Assembly (NCBI RefSeq): GCF_027533625.1
Contig: NZ_JAQAGZ010000017.1
Span: forward strand, 124,001-188,000
Length of the DNA stretch: 64,000 nucleotides
Source: Paenibacillus gyeongsangnamensis
GTDB lineage: Bacteria; Bacillota; Bacilli; Paenibacillales; NBRC-103111
Reading direction: 5' to 3'
In this document: piece by piece, positions 33,791 through 43,073 of the stretch
How the letters are laid out: the number at the start of each line of letters is the position of its first letter
How positions within the stretch are numbered: the stretch's first letter is position 1
The notes under the pieces: generated by a model
Seen by the model: the letters and a program-made list of their open reading frames with translations, nothing else
Database searches by the model: none
Told to the model about the DNA's origin: nothing
Translations under genes and position numbers: made by a program

Positions 33791-35576
33791 GGTAAACCTC
33801 CCCTTTTCCTGTAAGCGGAAGTTTGATTCTAATCTCTGTGCCCTTGTGTACATCGCTATGAATATCCATTTTAAAGGAAGTGCCGTAAACCATCGTTAAC
33901 CGGTCATACACATTTTTCAATCCGATGCCGTTGATTCTGCTGTTCTCCTCACGTTTTAACGATTTTTGGAGATCGGTCATTCTTTGAACCCCGATGCCGA
34001 CCCCGTCATCCTTCACGGAGATGAACAAATAGTTTTCATCTTTCCAGATGGATAAGACGATATGACCGTATTTTTGATTTAATCCGTGGATAAAGGCATT
34101 TTCGATAAATGGCTGGATCGTTAGCCGGGGAATCTCCTCCAAAAGGACGTTAGAAGCAATAGATTCCTCAAACTGTATTTTCTGATTGTGCCTTACATTC
34201 ATTAGCTTGACATAATGTCTGACCGTATCCGCTTCCAAATGCACCGGTACAAATTCGTTATTTCGATTGATCGTCATACGAAGCAATTTAGACAAAGAAG
34301 AAATGATATCTGCGCTTTCAATATCCCCCCTCATTCTGATCTTCATACGAATGGAATTTAAAAGATTAAAGAAAAAATGCGGATTGATTTGCGCTTGCAG
34401 CAGCTCCAGCTCCAGCTTGCGTTTACGTGTCTGTTCCTCCGTAATTTGATCAATCATCGATTCGATTCGGTCCAGCATTTGATTAAATACCCGGCCCAAC
34501 CGTCCTATTTCATCCGAACCATGTATATCCGCTCTGACACTCAACGTCCCCAAGTTGACATTGGAAGCCACTTTAGCCAATACGATCAGCGGTTTCGTAA
34601 TTCTGTTAATAATCCAAAATAGAAAAACAATAAAAATAAGTAAAAAGACAAACTGCGCCAAATAATCATTCGTTCGAATATTTTGAATCTTTCCGATAGC
34701 ATTTTCATAAGATATTAAACTAACCAGATGCCATCCGGAAAAAAGAATGGATTCATTTAATAAAATATACTCTTGATGGTCTACCATCAAAAATTTCGGT
34801 TTCAACGGATCCGTTATCGTGTCTGCATAAGCGAATGTTGTTCCGATCTGATCGTTGTCCGTGCCTGCGAGTATCTTTCCCGCGGAATCCGTAAGCGCCA
34901 TCTTTTGCGTAGGGGCATACTTGTTGAAGAAATCGTTGATCATCTGCGCTTCCACACTTAAAATAAGATACGCATAAGGCTGGGAATTTCCCGATTTCAA
35001 TACTCTTGCTATCGTTATCATATACGGACTTGCTTTACTTCTGGATTGAATATAGTTCGGGTGCGAGCCGACCCAAAGAATATCGTAATCCGTCAATCGG
35101 TCCAGCTTTGGAAACCAAGGCTCAGAACGGAATTTCAAAGGATCGAATTCTGAACCGGAATAGTTGGTAAAATACGCGTTGTTGGGCAACAGGACAGACA
35201 TATACACATGATCCGTCGAGAAAACGAGCGTCTCCAGTTTATTCGTCATATATTTGCCATCCAGCACTAATTGCGCCGGATCTAACGGTTGTTGTCCCAG
35301 CTTCTTCATGACTGTGGTGGTTTCGTTATCGAATTGAATATTATTGGTCATGTAGATCATGGTATTAAACAGATGCGTGACAAATAAATTCGCGACATCC
35401 AACGATTCACGCGCATTTTTGGCCGCTTGTTCGCGCAAGACATCTCTTGTGAAATAATTGGATACTTGAATGGCTATGACCGGCGGAGCGATCAGACAAA
35501 TAATAATGGAGAACATAATCTTCCGCCGCAAAGACAGATTAACAAGTTTTCTAAATTTTTGTCTCAATTCTATCAC
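33783..35576 (-). CDS. Sensor histidine kinase, YesM type
   Basis: Membrane sensor of 597 residues. Helix 1 (IMFSIIICLIAPPVIAIQVS, about 20-40) and helix 2 (FVFLLIFIVFLFWIINRITK, about 305-325) flank an extracellular sensing domain of about 260 residues. Then come HAMP (about 325-380), the His box QINPHFFFNLLNSIRM (near 400) and an ATPase domain with PFIENAFIHGLNQ (N box) and VKDDGVGIG (G box). The start is GTG with a weak ribosome site. It pairs with the overlapping YesN-type regulator and probably senses the sugar or its bound binding protein. Confidence 0.93.
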   Translation of the reverse strand: MIELRQKFRKLVNLSLRRKIMFSIIICLIAPPVIAIQVSNYFTRDVLREQAAKNARESLDVANLFVTHLFNTMIYMTNNIQFDNETTTVMKKLGQQPLDPAQLVLDGKYMTNKLETLVFSTDHVYMSVLLPNNAYFTNYSGSEFDPLKFRSEPWFPKLDRLTDYDILWVGSHPNYIQSRSKASPYMITIARVLKSGNSQPYAYLILSVEAQMINDFFNKYAPTQKMALTDSAGKILAGTDNDQIGTTFAYADTITDPLKPKFLMVDHQEYILLNESILFSGWHLVSLISYENAIGKIQNIRTNDYLAQFVFLLIFIVFLFWIINRITKPLIVLAKVASNVNLGTLSVRADIHGSDEIGRLGRVFNQMLDRIESMIDQITEEQTRKRKLELELLQAQINPHFFFNLLNSIRMKIRMRGDIESADIISSLSKLLRMTINRNNEFVPVHLEADTVRHYVKLMNVRHNQKIQFEESIASNVLLEEIPRLTIQPFIENAFIHGLNQKYGHIVLSIWKDENYLFISVKDDGVGIGVQRMTDLQKSLKREENSRINGIGLKNVYDRLTMVYGTSFKMDIHSDVHKGTEIRIKLPLTGKGEVYHV

Positions 35577-35596
35577 TTCTTCGCCTTTAACGTAGG

Positions 35597-35627
35597 AACT
35601 GTAGAGAGCATTCCGCTCTCCACAGTT
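35597..35627 (-). terminator. Hairpin between binding-protein and kinase genes
   Basis: AACTGTAGAGAGC (35597-35609) pairs with GCTCTCCACAGTT (35615-35627) with one mismatch. On the minus strand no clear U-run follows (CCTACG). Its place just after the binding-protein gene suggests a leaky terminator or mRNA stabiliser that lowers expression of the regulators downstream. Confidence 0.5.
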
Positions 35628-35674
35628 TGTTTGAGCTGGATAGAACCATTATAACCTATTTATACATTTATAGA

Positions 35675-37018
35675 TTATTTATTTGTTTTAACTACGTCGG
35701 TTACGGCTTTCTCTGCATTCGTAATCGTCGTTTCCAAATCCTGTTTTCCGAGCAAGTATTTCTCGACTTCCGATGTATAACGGCTTTCTGCATCGACGAT
35801 GTAAGCTGGAGGAGCGACGATTTTAACCGCCTTGGCCGAGTTCATTACATACTCCAACGACGTTCTGTCGACCATTTCCGGATTCGTGCCTGTTTTTAAA
35901 AGACCGTCGATCATTTTGTTCAAATCCGCTTTATTCCAGGATGAAATCATATTTTCCGCAGCCAGGATCCCTTTTGTCGAAAACCAGCGAGTGAACTGGT
36001 AAGCTTCTTTCGGATGTTTTGAACTTGCAGCTACACCGACATAGTCAATGGTTGCAAGCGTTTGGCCGTTCGGATCGTCCTTCGAATATTTAGGATACGG
36101 AGCAAATGCGGTAACAAATTTCGCTGGAATTGCTGCAGTACCAGCCGTTTCCGTAATCATCCAGTTACCGGTTGGAATCATGGCCGCTTTGCCGCCGAAA
36201 TATTCGTTGCGGTACGTAAGCTTCTGGGAAATGACATCCGCATAGGAATGGGCCGATTTGTCCACGTTTTCCACTTGATTCGCGATTTGCAGTGATTTTC
36301 GGATGCGGTCGGTGTTGATGTTAACTTTACCGTCCGAAGAGACGATCTGGTTGTTTTCCGGATTGTTCACGTTAGCCAGGGTGATGTACTGCATCCAGTT
36401 AGGCGCGTGGAAGTACGTTCCGTACAGTTTGGACGGACCTTCGCCCTTGGTCAGCTTTTTGGAGTAGTCCATAAACTCGTCCCAAGTCCATTCTTTTGGC
36501 ACCGGCAGTCCCGCTTCATCCAGCTTCTGCTTATTCAGTAAGACGAACCAGGTCAATAATCTTCCTGGAAGCGCATAATATTTGCCGTTAATTTGGGTAG
36601 TCGCTTTATACTCGCTGTCGTAAGTGACTCCATCCGCTTTCAGGTAATCGTCGAGCGGAGCCAGCATTCCCGCGTTGACGCGTTGCGAGTAGCCAGTTGA
36701 ATTATTCAGCATGACAACGTCCATTTCCTGTCCCGAAGCGGCAGCCAAGTCGAGCTTTTTCATTGCTTCGTGTGCGTCGTCTTTCGTCGCAAGAATGTTC
36801 ACATCGACTTTAATGTTCGGATATTCTTTGTAGAACTCCGGCAAAATTTTACTCCAGTGAGCCGTATCTTCCGATAACCAGGTGTACAGCTTTAAGTTGA
36901 CCTGACCGGCGTTAGCGGCGCCCTTATTCGTTTGCTCTTCCGCGGGCTGGCCCCCGCAGCCGGCCAATAAAGAAACCATCATTGCGCTTGAAAGCAGCAA
37001 AGCACTTGTCTTCTTCAT
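35675..37018 (-). CDS. Extracellular solute-binding lipoprotein
   Basis: Family 1 binding protein, 447 residues. The lipoprotein signal ends SLLAGC with Cys21. The mature part has LKLYTWLSEDTAHWSKILPE, VVMLNNSTGYSQRVNAGMLA and GGKAAMIPTGNWMITE, common in CUT1 binding proteins. The ATG at 37018 follows AAAGGGGGA; an ATG 17 codons upstream lacks a ribosome site. Unusually it is third in the operon, behind both permeases, and is followed by the two-component genes. A moderate hairpin after it may raise its output. Confidence 0.93.
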   Translation of the reverse strand: MKKTSALLLSSAMMVSLLAGCGGQPAEEQTNKGAANAGQVNLKLYTWLSEDTAHWSKILPEFYKEYPNIKVDVNILATKDDAHEAMKKLDLAAASGQEMDVVMLNNSTGYSQRVNAGMLAPLDDYLKADGVTYDSEYKATTQINGKYYALPGRLLTWFVLLNKQKLDEAGLPVPKEWTWDEFMDYSKKLTKGEGPSKLYGTYFHAPNWMQYITLANVNNPENNQIVSSDGKVNINTDRIRKSLQIANQVENVDKSAHSYADVISQKLTYRNEYFGGKAAMIPTGNWMITETAGTAAIPAKFVTAFAPYPKYSKDDPNGQTLATIDYVGVAASSKHPKEAYQFTRWFSTKGILAAENMISSWNKADLNKMIDGLLKTGTNPEMVDRTSLEYVMNSAKAVKIVAPPAYIVDAESRYTSEVEKYLLGKQDLETTITNAEKAVTDVVKTNK

Positions 37019-37141
37019 GGAAAAAAATCCCCCTTTAAATGTATTGAATATGTCTCGGATGTATTTCATTATAGTGAACTAACTATAATGGCATAAGTAA
37101 AAATTTTAACCTGTTAGCAAATATTTTTACCTGAATGCGGT

Positions 37142-37966
37142 TTAGCCTTTCACACCGCCTGCGGAAATACCTTCAATGACATGCTTTTGTCCAAGCACGA
37201 AGACGATCAGCAGCGGAAAAATCGCCGATACGGCTCCGGCCATAACCAAAGAATAAAACTGTCCGTTTTCATTGCCGAACGATTGTATGCCCAACTGCAA
37301 AGTAAATAACTTTTGGCTTTTGATAAAAATCAGCGGGTTTTGGTAATCGTTCCAGGTCCAGATGAATCTTAATATCGCGTAAGTCGCAACGGCCGGCTTT
37401 ACCAAAGGCAGGATGATTGATAAAAAAATACGGGCATGGCCGGCTCCGTCCATTCGGGCGGACTCGATAAATTCATCGTTGACGCTTAAGAAAAACTGCC
37501 GGAGCAGAAAGGTGCCCAATACGCTGAAGCAGTTCAAAAATATTAAGCCGAGATGGGTATCATACAAGCCTAGCCAACGAAAAATAATAAATTGCGGCAC
37601 AAGAATCGCTTGATGCGGGATCATATACACGACCAGCAAAATAATAAATATAACGTCTCTTCCTTTAAACTTAACTTTGGTAAAACCGTAAGCCGCCATG
37701 CAGGAAAAGAGAACGGACATAAGGGTCGTCATTACTGCAACAATGATCGAGTTGGCATAATACTGCGGAAACGGAGTTTTCTCCCATACTTGGGTATAGT
37801 TTTGAATGGCATTCCAATGCTTGGGAATCCATTCGATCGGAAAATTGAATACATCAATCTCCTGTTTAAGAGAAGCGGAAATCATCCAGAAGAACGGGAA
37901 CAGAAACAGCAATCCCACGATCAGCATGAGAGCTGTGACACTTGCTTTTCGTATGCTAAGATTCAT
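37142..37966 (-). CDS. Sugar ABC transporter permease, MalG type
   Basis: 274 residues, about six helices, beginning ALMLIVGLLFLFPFFWMISA. The EAA loop is variant: EFIESARMDGAGHARIF near residue 166. C-terminal GQKHVIEGISAGGVKG is typical for MalG-like subunits of YtcP/LplC relatives. It starts 12 bases after the MalF-type gene. Confidence 0.93.
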   Translation of the reverse strand: MNLSIRKASVTALMLIVGLLFLFPFFWMISASLKQEIDVFNFPIEWIPKHWNAIQNYTQVWEKTPFPQYYANSIIVAVMTTLMSVLFSCMAAYGFTKVKFKGRDVIFIILLVVYMIPHQAILVPQFIIFRWLGLYDTHLGLIFLNCFSVLGTFLLRQFFLSVNDEFIESARMDGAGHARIFLSIILPLVKPAVATYAILRFIWTWNDYQNPLIFIKSQKLFTLQLGIQSFGNENGQFYSLVMAGAVSAIFPLLIVFVLGQKHVIEGISAGGVKG

Positions 37967-37978
37967 TGGGCGAACCTC

Positions 37979-38863
37979 CTAGTAATTGACCCATTTTTTC
38001 TGGGCGAAAAATTGAATCAACGTGATGACCAATACGCATAAGAGCAATATGACCGATATCGCCGAAGCATAGCCTGTCTTCAAATTGATAAAAGCCTGCT
38101 GGTACAAATAAAACACCATCATCGAAGAGGAATCGGAAGGTCCTCCGTTGGTCAACACGACAATGATATCAAACACCTTAAACGAACCTATAATACCGGT
38201 AACCAGAAGAAAAAATGTCGTCGGCGATAACAGAGGAAGTGTTACTTTAAAGAATTTGGTAATTGCCGCTGCTCCGTCGATATCTGCAGCTTCATACAAA
38301 TCCTTCGGAATATTTTGCAAGCCTGCCAAATAAATGATCAGATTATACCCCAAGCCTGTCCAAACCGTAATTCCCATGACAGTAAGCAATGAAAACTGGG
38401 GATCGGCAAGCCATTTCGGAGGATTGGCCATGCCGAGTGTCTTAAGCGTCTCGTTGATCGGACCGTATTCCGGATGAAAGAGCACCTGGCAAACGATAGC
38501 CACTGCCACGATGCTTGAGATATAAGGCATAAAATAAACAACCTTGAACAAATCTTTCCAATATACGTTTTTGTTAATAATAATGGCAAGAAGTAACGCT
38601 ATAGCCATGGTGGTCGGTACAACAAGAATAAAGATGAAGTTATTGCTCAATGATTTAAGAAATACGGGATCATGGAAAAGAACGACAAAATTTTTCATTC
38701 CGATAAATTTAATCCCTTTTACCCCTTGAACCAAGCTCCAGCTCGTAAAACTTATGATCAACGATAAGATGATAGGAATCAGCGTAAGTACTAATAATCC
38801 TATGGCTAATGGGGCAATAAACATATAACCCGTTATAGTTTCGATTACATTGTTTTTTTTCAT
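37979..38863 (-). CDS. Sugar ABC transporter permease, MalF type
   Basis: First gene of the transport operon, 294 residues with about six helices. YMFIAPLAIGLLVLTLIPII forms helix 1, and the EAA loop is YEAADIDGAAAITKFF at about residue 190. The short N-terminus (10 residues before helix 1) is usual for this subgroup. Upstream lies the 241-base gap shared with the divergent oxidoreductase operon. A TATAAT (38895-38900, minus strand) lies about 32 bases before the start codon, but a good -35 was not seen. Confidence 0.93.
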   Translation of the reverse strand: MKKNNVIETITGYMFIAPLAIGLLVLTLIPIILSLIISFTSWSLVQGVKGIKFIGMKNFVVLFHDPVFLKSLSNNFIFILVVPTTMAIALLLAIIINKNVYWKDLFKVVYFMPYISSIVAVAIVCQVLFHPEYGPINETLKTLGMANPPKWLADPQFSLLTVMGITVWTGLGYNLIIYLAGLQNIPKDLYEAADIDGAAAITKFFKVTLPLLSPTTFFLLVTGIIGSFKVFDIIVVLTNGGPSDSSSMMVFYLYQQAFINLKTGYASAISVILLLCVLVITLIQFFAQKKWVNY

Positions 38864-39042
38864 GAGCTCAGCCTTTCCTTTCTTTTTTATTTTAATTATA
38901 AGGAACCTGCCAAGCCTCCATAAGCCATGAAAGTGACCTGTTTGAAAAAATTTATACTTTTTCGATAGACGAATATCGATATCATCTTGTTGAAGTAAGG
39001 CTTCCTTACCTGAACAATACTAGGTTAGATTATTGTAAGTTC

Positions 39043-39071
39043 TTACGTGAATTACATTTTATTTCTATAAT
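39043..39071 (+). promoter_or_regulatory. Probable promoter of the oxidoreductase operon
   Basis: TATAAT (39066-39071) is preceded after 17 bases by TTACGT (39043-39048), a weak -35. The -10 is perfect and lies 34 bases before the start of the first gene. A weak -35 fits activation by the neighbouring YesN-type regulator. No separate operator was identified. Confidence 0.45.
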
Positions 39072-39104
39072 GAAGTTAGATTAATCAGAGGAGGAAATGA
39101 ATCG

Positions 39105-40220
39105 ATGCAGATGCGTACTTTAGGTAAAACCGGTGAAAAAATCAGTATGCTTGGTCTAGGCGGCTTTCACTTATTGGAAATTAGTAAATCTGAAGGGAAG
39201 GCTATTATAGACCGGTATCTCGACGCGGGCGGCAATTACGTGGAGACGGCTTACAGCTACGGTAAAGGCGAATCGGAAAAGAAAATCGGACAAGTCGTAA
39301 AGGACCGCAGGAACTCCATGTTTCTTGTCAGCAAATGTCCGGCTAGAGATCGTAAAACGGCGTCCGAACTCATTGACGAATCCCTTCGAAATTTGAACAC
39401 CGACCATGTGGACCTGATGCTTTTTCATGGTGTGAAATCTTTTGAGGAAGTCAACGAAATTTTTTCAGAGGAAGGAGCGGTCCGGGCCTTCGAAGAGGCA
39501 AAAGAGGCGGGGAAAATCCGTTATATCGGCATGTCGATGCACGGATGGGCCGATACGCTCATCGAGTCGATCCATCGTTATCCGATGGATGCGGTCATGC
39601 ATACGTTTAATTATTTCGACCGTTTTAATTTTCCAACCAGCGAATCAGAGTTAATACCGCTTTGTCAGGAAAAAGGAATCGGTATTATCGGCATGAAGCC
39701 GGTAGCAGACGGATTGTTGTACCGTTCGCCGGAGCAGGCTTTCCGCTACGCTTTCAGTTTACCTGTGTCGACGGTCGTGGCCGGATTCAATACAATGGAA
39801 ATGCTGGAAATGGATCTGAAGCTGGCTGAAGATTTTACCCCGATGACGGAAGAGGAGAAGGAAGATTTATTCCGTACGGCTCCTGAATTAGGTAATTACG
39901 TATGCAGGCTTTGCAGCAAATGTGAACCGGCACCTCATGATCTTCCGATCGAAAAGATTTTTCAGTTGGAAGGCATGTATGACCGTCAACTGCGAGACGG
40001 CAAGGTTCGCGATGCGGCTGAATTTGCTTTAAGAGACCGGTTGCGGCACTGGTTTGGGACGCAAAACGTAGCTATGGAGCGATATGCTGAGCTGAATGTG
40101 AATCCTGAACATTTTAATGATTGTAAGGAACTCGAGAAGCTGTGTCCATACCATCTGCCGATTGTCAATAAACTGGAAATCGCCCACTATAAATTAACCG
40201 GGCAGAAAGAACCATTCTAG
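39105..40220 (+). CDS. Aldo/keto reductase with C-terminal cysteine cluster
   Basis: 371 residues. The AKR barrel (about 1-265) has GGNYVETAYSYGKGESEKK (catalytic Tyr), LVSKCPA (Lys) and VDLMLFHGV (His), with VSTVVAGFNTMEML near the cofactor end. The C-terminal extension (about 270-370) contains CRLCSKC and later CPYHLPIVNKL. This resembles the ferredoxin-like Cys-x2-Cys-x2-Cys plus CP tail of iron-sulfur AKRs, but with one cysteine apparently displaced. The ATG follows GAGGAGG. It is the first of five plus-strand genes divergent from a sugar transporter, so it probably acts on that sugar. Confidence 0.9.
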   Translation: MQMRTLGKTGEKISMLGLGGFHLLEISKSEGKAIIDRYLDAGGNYVETAYSYGKGESEKKIGQVVKDRRNSMFLVSKCPARDRKTASELIDESLRNLNTDHVDLMLFHGVKSFEEVNEIFSEEGAVRAFEEAKEAGKIRYIGMSMHGWADTLIESIHRYPMDAVMHTFNYFDRFNFPTSESELIPLCQEKGIGIIGMKPVADGLLYRSPEQAFRYAFSLPVSTVVAGFNTMEMLEMDLKLAEDFTPMTEEEKEDLFRTAPELGNYVCRLCSKCEPAPHDLPIEKIFQLEGMYDRQLRDGKVRDAAEFALRDRLRHWFGTQNVAMERYAELNVNPEHFNDCKELEKLCPYHLPIVNKLEIAHYKLTGQKEPF

Positions 40221-40274
40221 AATAAAGAAGTAATTCATCCAACTCATTATTTTGCTAGAGAGGGGATTGTTCAA

Positions 40275-41033
40275 TTGTATTCTTTTGAAAACAAGGTCGT
40301 TTGGGTGACAGGCAGCAGCACTGGAATTGGCAGGGCTGCTGCGCTGGCATTTGCCAATCATGGAGCCGATGTCATCATTCACTGCAATTCCAGTGTGGAC
40401 GAGGCCCAAAAGCTGGAAGAGGAAATTAAAGACTGTAACAAAAAATGCTTGCTATTAAAAGGCGACGTAGCAGACCGTCTCCAAGTGGAGAGCATGGTGC
40501 GTCAGATTGAGGAATCCTTCGGAAGATTGGATATCTTGATGAATAATGCAGGCGCATTGATTAAAAGAGCACGGTTAGAGGACTTGGACGAGGAATTGTG
40601 GGATCGTGTAATGAACGTAAACTTGAAATCCGTTTATCTGGTCACGAAAGCCGCATTACCTTTATTAAAACGCGCAGAAAAAGGCCGGATTATTAATGTA
40701 ACTTCCGTTGCAGCAAGAAATGGCGGCGGTTTTGGGTCCATTGCATATGCTTCTTCAAAGGGTGGAGTCAGCACAATGACCCGCGGATTGGCTAAGGACT
40801 TAATCGAGTACAACATCACAGTTAATGCTATAGCGCCTGGCGTCATTACAACTCCTTTTCATGATCGGTTCACGCCTCTCGACATCAGGACGAAAACATT
40901 GTCTTCCATCCCGATGGGCCGTGAAGGTACACCTGAAGAAACCATAGGTGCCGCATTATTTTTGGCCTCTCCGTATGCAGATTATATAACCGGTGAAATT
41001 ATTGAAGTCAATGGCGGACAATTGATGGATTAA
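40275..41033 (+). CDS. Short-chain dehydrogenase/reductase
   Basis: Classical SDR of 252 residues. Cofactor motif VTGSSTGIGRAAALAF, then NNAGALIKRARLED, catalytic YASSKGGVSTMTRG (Tyr and Lys) with the upstream Ser in VTSVAARNGG, and the C-terminal DYITGEIIEVNGGQLMD. The start is TTG behind AGAGGGGA, with no in-frame ATG nearby. It probably interconverts a hydroxyl and keto group of the imported compound, between the AKR and the Ldh-family dehydrogenase. Confidence 0.92.
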   Translation: MYSFENKVVWVTGSSTGIGRAAALAFANHGADVIIHCNSSVDEAQKLEEEIKDCNKKCLLLKGDVADRLQVESMVRQIEESFGRLDILMNNAGALIKRARLEDLDEELWDRVMNVNLKSVYLVTKAALPLLKRAEKGRIINVTSVAARNGGGFGSIAYASSKGGVSTMTRGLAKDLIEYNITVNAIAPGVITTPFHDRFTPLDIRTKTLSSIPMGREGTPEETIGAALFLASPYADYITGEIIEVNGGQLMD

Positions 41034-41083
41034 ACTTACCCCCGCTAAGAAAGTAATTCTGGATTAATGGAGGAATGGAGTCA

Positions 41084-42064
41084 ATGAATACAGATCGCAG
41101 GGAATTTGTAAAAGTCGACAAGGGCAAGATGAAAAGCTTTGTTAGCACTCTTGCACAAGAAGCCGGCATGCCTGAAGAAAAGGCGAAATTTCTAGCTGAG
41201 CTTTTAGTCAAGAATGACCTCCGGGGTGTATATAGTCATGGCTCCATACAGATAGCCGCGTATGCCCGCATTATGCGTAACGGATTGATTAATCCGGATC
41301 CGCAAATGAGCACGGCAAATGAATCCTCTGCGACGATTGTTATAGACGGAGATGGGGGACTCGGATATTTCGCCGCTTACCGAGGAGCGGAGGAAATTAT
41401 TGACCGATGCCGTAACATCGGTATAGCAGCCGCTGTTACCCGCAATCACGGGCATATCGGCGCAGCGGGTATCTACTCTCGTATATTGGCCGAGAATGGC
41501 CTCATTGGTTATGTTACATCCGGACATCAGTTATCTCTTCGTCCTGAGGATTCCATCATGCGGGCAGCAGGAGGTTCTCCGATGTCATTTGCCGTACCCG
41601 GTGGAGAAAAGGTTCCAATGGTGCTTGACTTTGGCGCTATGCATGACTTGTATGAATCCTCTCCACATGTTTTGGAGCTGTTCAAATTGGCTCCTGGTCT
41701 TGTTTTTCGCAGCATGGGCCTCGGTTTTATGTGTCAAGCATTAGGTGGCTTTCTGGCGGGTGTTCCGGTAAACGAAGAGAGAGCCAAACGCCGGTATCAA
41801 GGTGCGAATCAGGGTTCTTTGATCATTGCGCTGGATCCCGGCCGCTTCATAGCCATTGGTGACTTGAAAAATGAAATGGATACTTACATGAAGTTAACAA
41901 GAGAAATGCAACCTATGCCAGGGTATGAGAAGGCGAGTTTACCCGGAGTTCTGGAATTTGAGCGCGAGGTGGACTGGGGAATCTCAGGTATTCCTGTAGA
42001 CGAAAATCATATGGCTATCCTATCCGATGCGGCAGCTGAATTTGGTGTGGAGCTGCCATTTTAG
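41084..42064 (+). CDS. Ldh/malate dehydrogenase family (Ldh_2) oxidoreductase
   Basis: 326 residues of the NAD(P)-dependent family that includes ureidoglycolate dehydrogenase, sulfolactate dehydrogenase and diketogulonate reductase. Motifs are RGVYSHGSIQIAAYARIMRN (about 50-70), ITRNHGHIGAAGIYSR-like AAVTRNHGHIGAAGIYSRI, GGSPMSFAVPGGEKVPMVLD and a late EMDTYMKLTREMQPMPGYEK. The ATG at 41084 fits the GGAGGAATGGAG site; an ATG at 41075 is also possible. The substrate is probably a 2-hydroxy or 2-oxo acid formed from the sugar (inference). Confidence 0.9.
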   Translation: MNTDRREFVKVDKGKMKSFVSTLAQEAGMPEEKAKFLAELLVKNDLRGVYSHGSIQIAAYARIMRNGLINPDPQMSTANESSATIVIDGDGGLGYFAAYRGAEEIIDRCRNIGIAAAVTRNHGHIGAAGIYSRILAENGLIGYVTSGHQLSLRPEDSIMRAAGGSPMSFAVPGGEKVPMVLDFGAMHDLYESSPHVLELFKLAPGLVFRSMGLGFMCQALGGFLAGVPVNEERAKRRYQGANQGSLIIALDPGRFIAIGDLKNEMDTYMKLTREMQPMPGYEKASLPGVLEFEREVDWGISGIPVDENHMAILSDAAAEFGVELPF

Positions 42065-42115
42065 ACTAGATAGTCAAGCCCCCCCTGATGAATATTAACA
42101 ATGAGGAGAATGGTG

Positions 42116-43072
42116 ATGTCGATACCCTTATTGTTCGGTCCATACGGAAGCGGAGAGTTGCCCGCCAACATTAAAGATTATGGCGTCAACGCCAGATGGT
42201 TTCACGGGTTTAATGAAGCAAATTTCGCAGCCTGCGCGGAGCAGAAATTAGAAGCCTGTGTGGAATTCAAAACTTTTCGCGCCGATTTCCAAAAGTATCC
42301 CAAGCTCATTCCTATCGGGGTATACGGTAAACCGATTCGATACGGCCGGTTGGTACAGGGAGTATGTTTATCACAAAAGGACTTTTTGGCCGAAATTGAA
42401 GAGCAACTGCTAGCTGGTATGAAGCAATTTAAACCAAGAGGTATATGGCTCGATTACTTGACCTATGCAGGCTGGTTCGAAACTTCTCAGCCTGATCTGC
42501 AGGAAAGCTGCTTTTGCCGGGACTGTATCGCCGATTTCTGCAATACTGCAGCTGTTGACGCCACAGCTCCGGAAGAAATATTAGCAAGCTATTCGGAGGA
42601 ATGGAAGAATTATAAGTGTCGTAAAATTGCCGATTTAGCGCTTCATTATTCGAGACTGATCAAAGCTCGCCTGCCTGATTGCATAGTCGGCGCCTATATG
42701 TGTCCATGGACACCCGATGAATTCAATGGCGCGTTGACCCGAATATTCGCCCAGAATTATCAATGGTTATCAGAAGCTATTGATGTGTTTACCCCGCTTA
42801 TTTATTGTTCGAAAAGCGGACGCAGCCCGGGCTGGGGACGGGAGTGGCTCGCACAGTCGTCTGAATTTGTTCCAGCCCATCGCAAGGTTCAGCTGATTCT
42901 GGATGCATTGGATTACTCAGAGAGTCTGACGGATACTGCGGCATCGGATGTACCATCATGGGGGATTCAGCTGTATGCAGGTGCCCCGCTGTTTCATGAT
43001 CAAGACAAAGCGCTCACGTTCAAGCATTCGGTTGAGACGATCCGGAATCTTAGCAGGAGTGAGGAGGTCTAA
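42116..43072 (+). CDS. Glycoside-hydrolase-like TIM-barrel protein, function unknown
   Basis: 318 residues, no signal peptide, so cytoplasmic. Strand-like segments GIWLDYLTYAGWFE (about 110-123), CIVGAYMCPWTPDEFNGA (about 195-212), DVFTPLIYCSKSGRSPGWGR (about 225-245) and VQLILDALDY suggest a TIM barrel related to uncharacterised glycosidases. Acidic residues after barrel strands, such as Asp in WLDY, could be catalytic. Three close ATG codons exist; 42116 has the best spacing from AGGAG. Two CxxC-like pairs (CFCRDC) are unusual. It is one base from the next gene. Confidence 0.65.
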   Translation: MSIPLLFGPYGSGELPANIKDYGVNARWFHGFNEANFAACAEQKLEACVEFKTFRADFQKYPKLIPIGVYGKPIRYGRLVQGVCLSQKDFLAEIEEQLLAGMKQFKPRGIWLDYLTYAGWFETSQPDLQESCFCRDCIADFCNTAAVDATAPEEILASYSEEWKNYKCRKIADLALHYSRLIKARLPDCIVGAYMCPWTPDEFNGALTRIFAQNYQWLSEAIDVFTPLIYCSKSGRSPGWGREWLAQSSEFVPAHRKVQLILDALDYSESLTDTAASDVPSWGIQLYAGAPLFHDQDKALTFKHSVETIRNLSRSEEV

Positions 43073-43073
43073 T

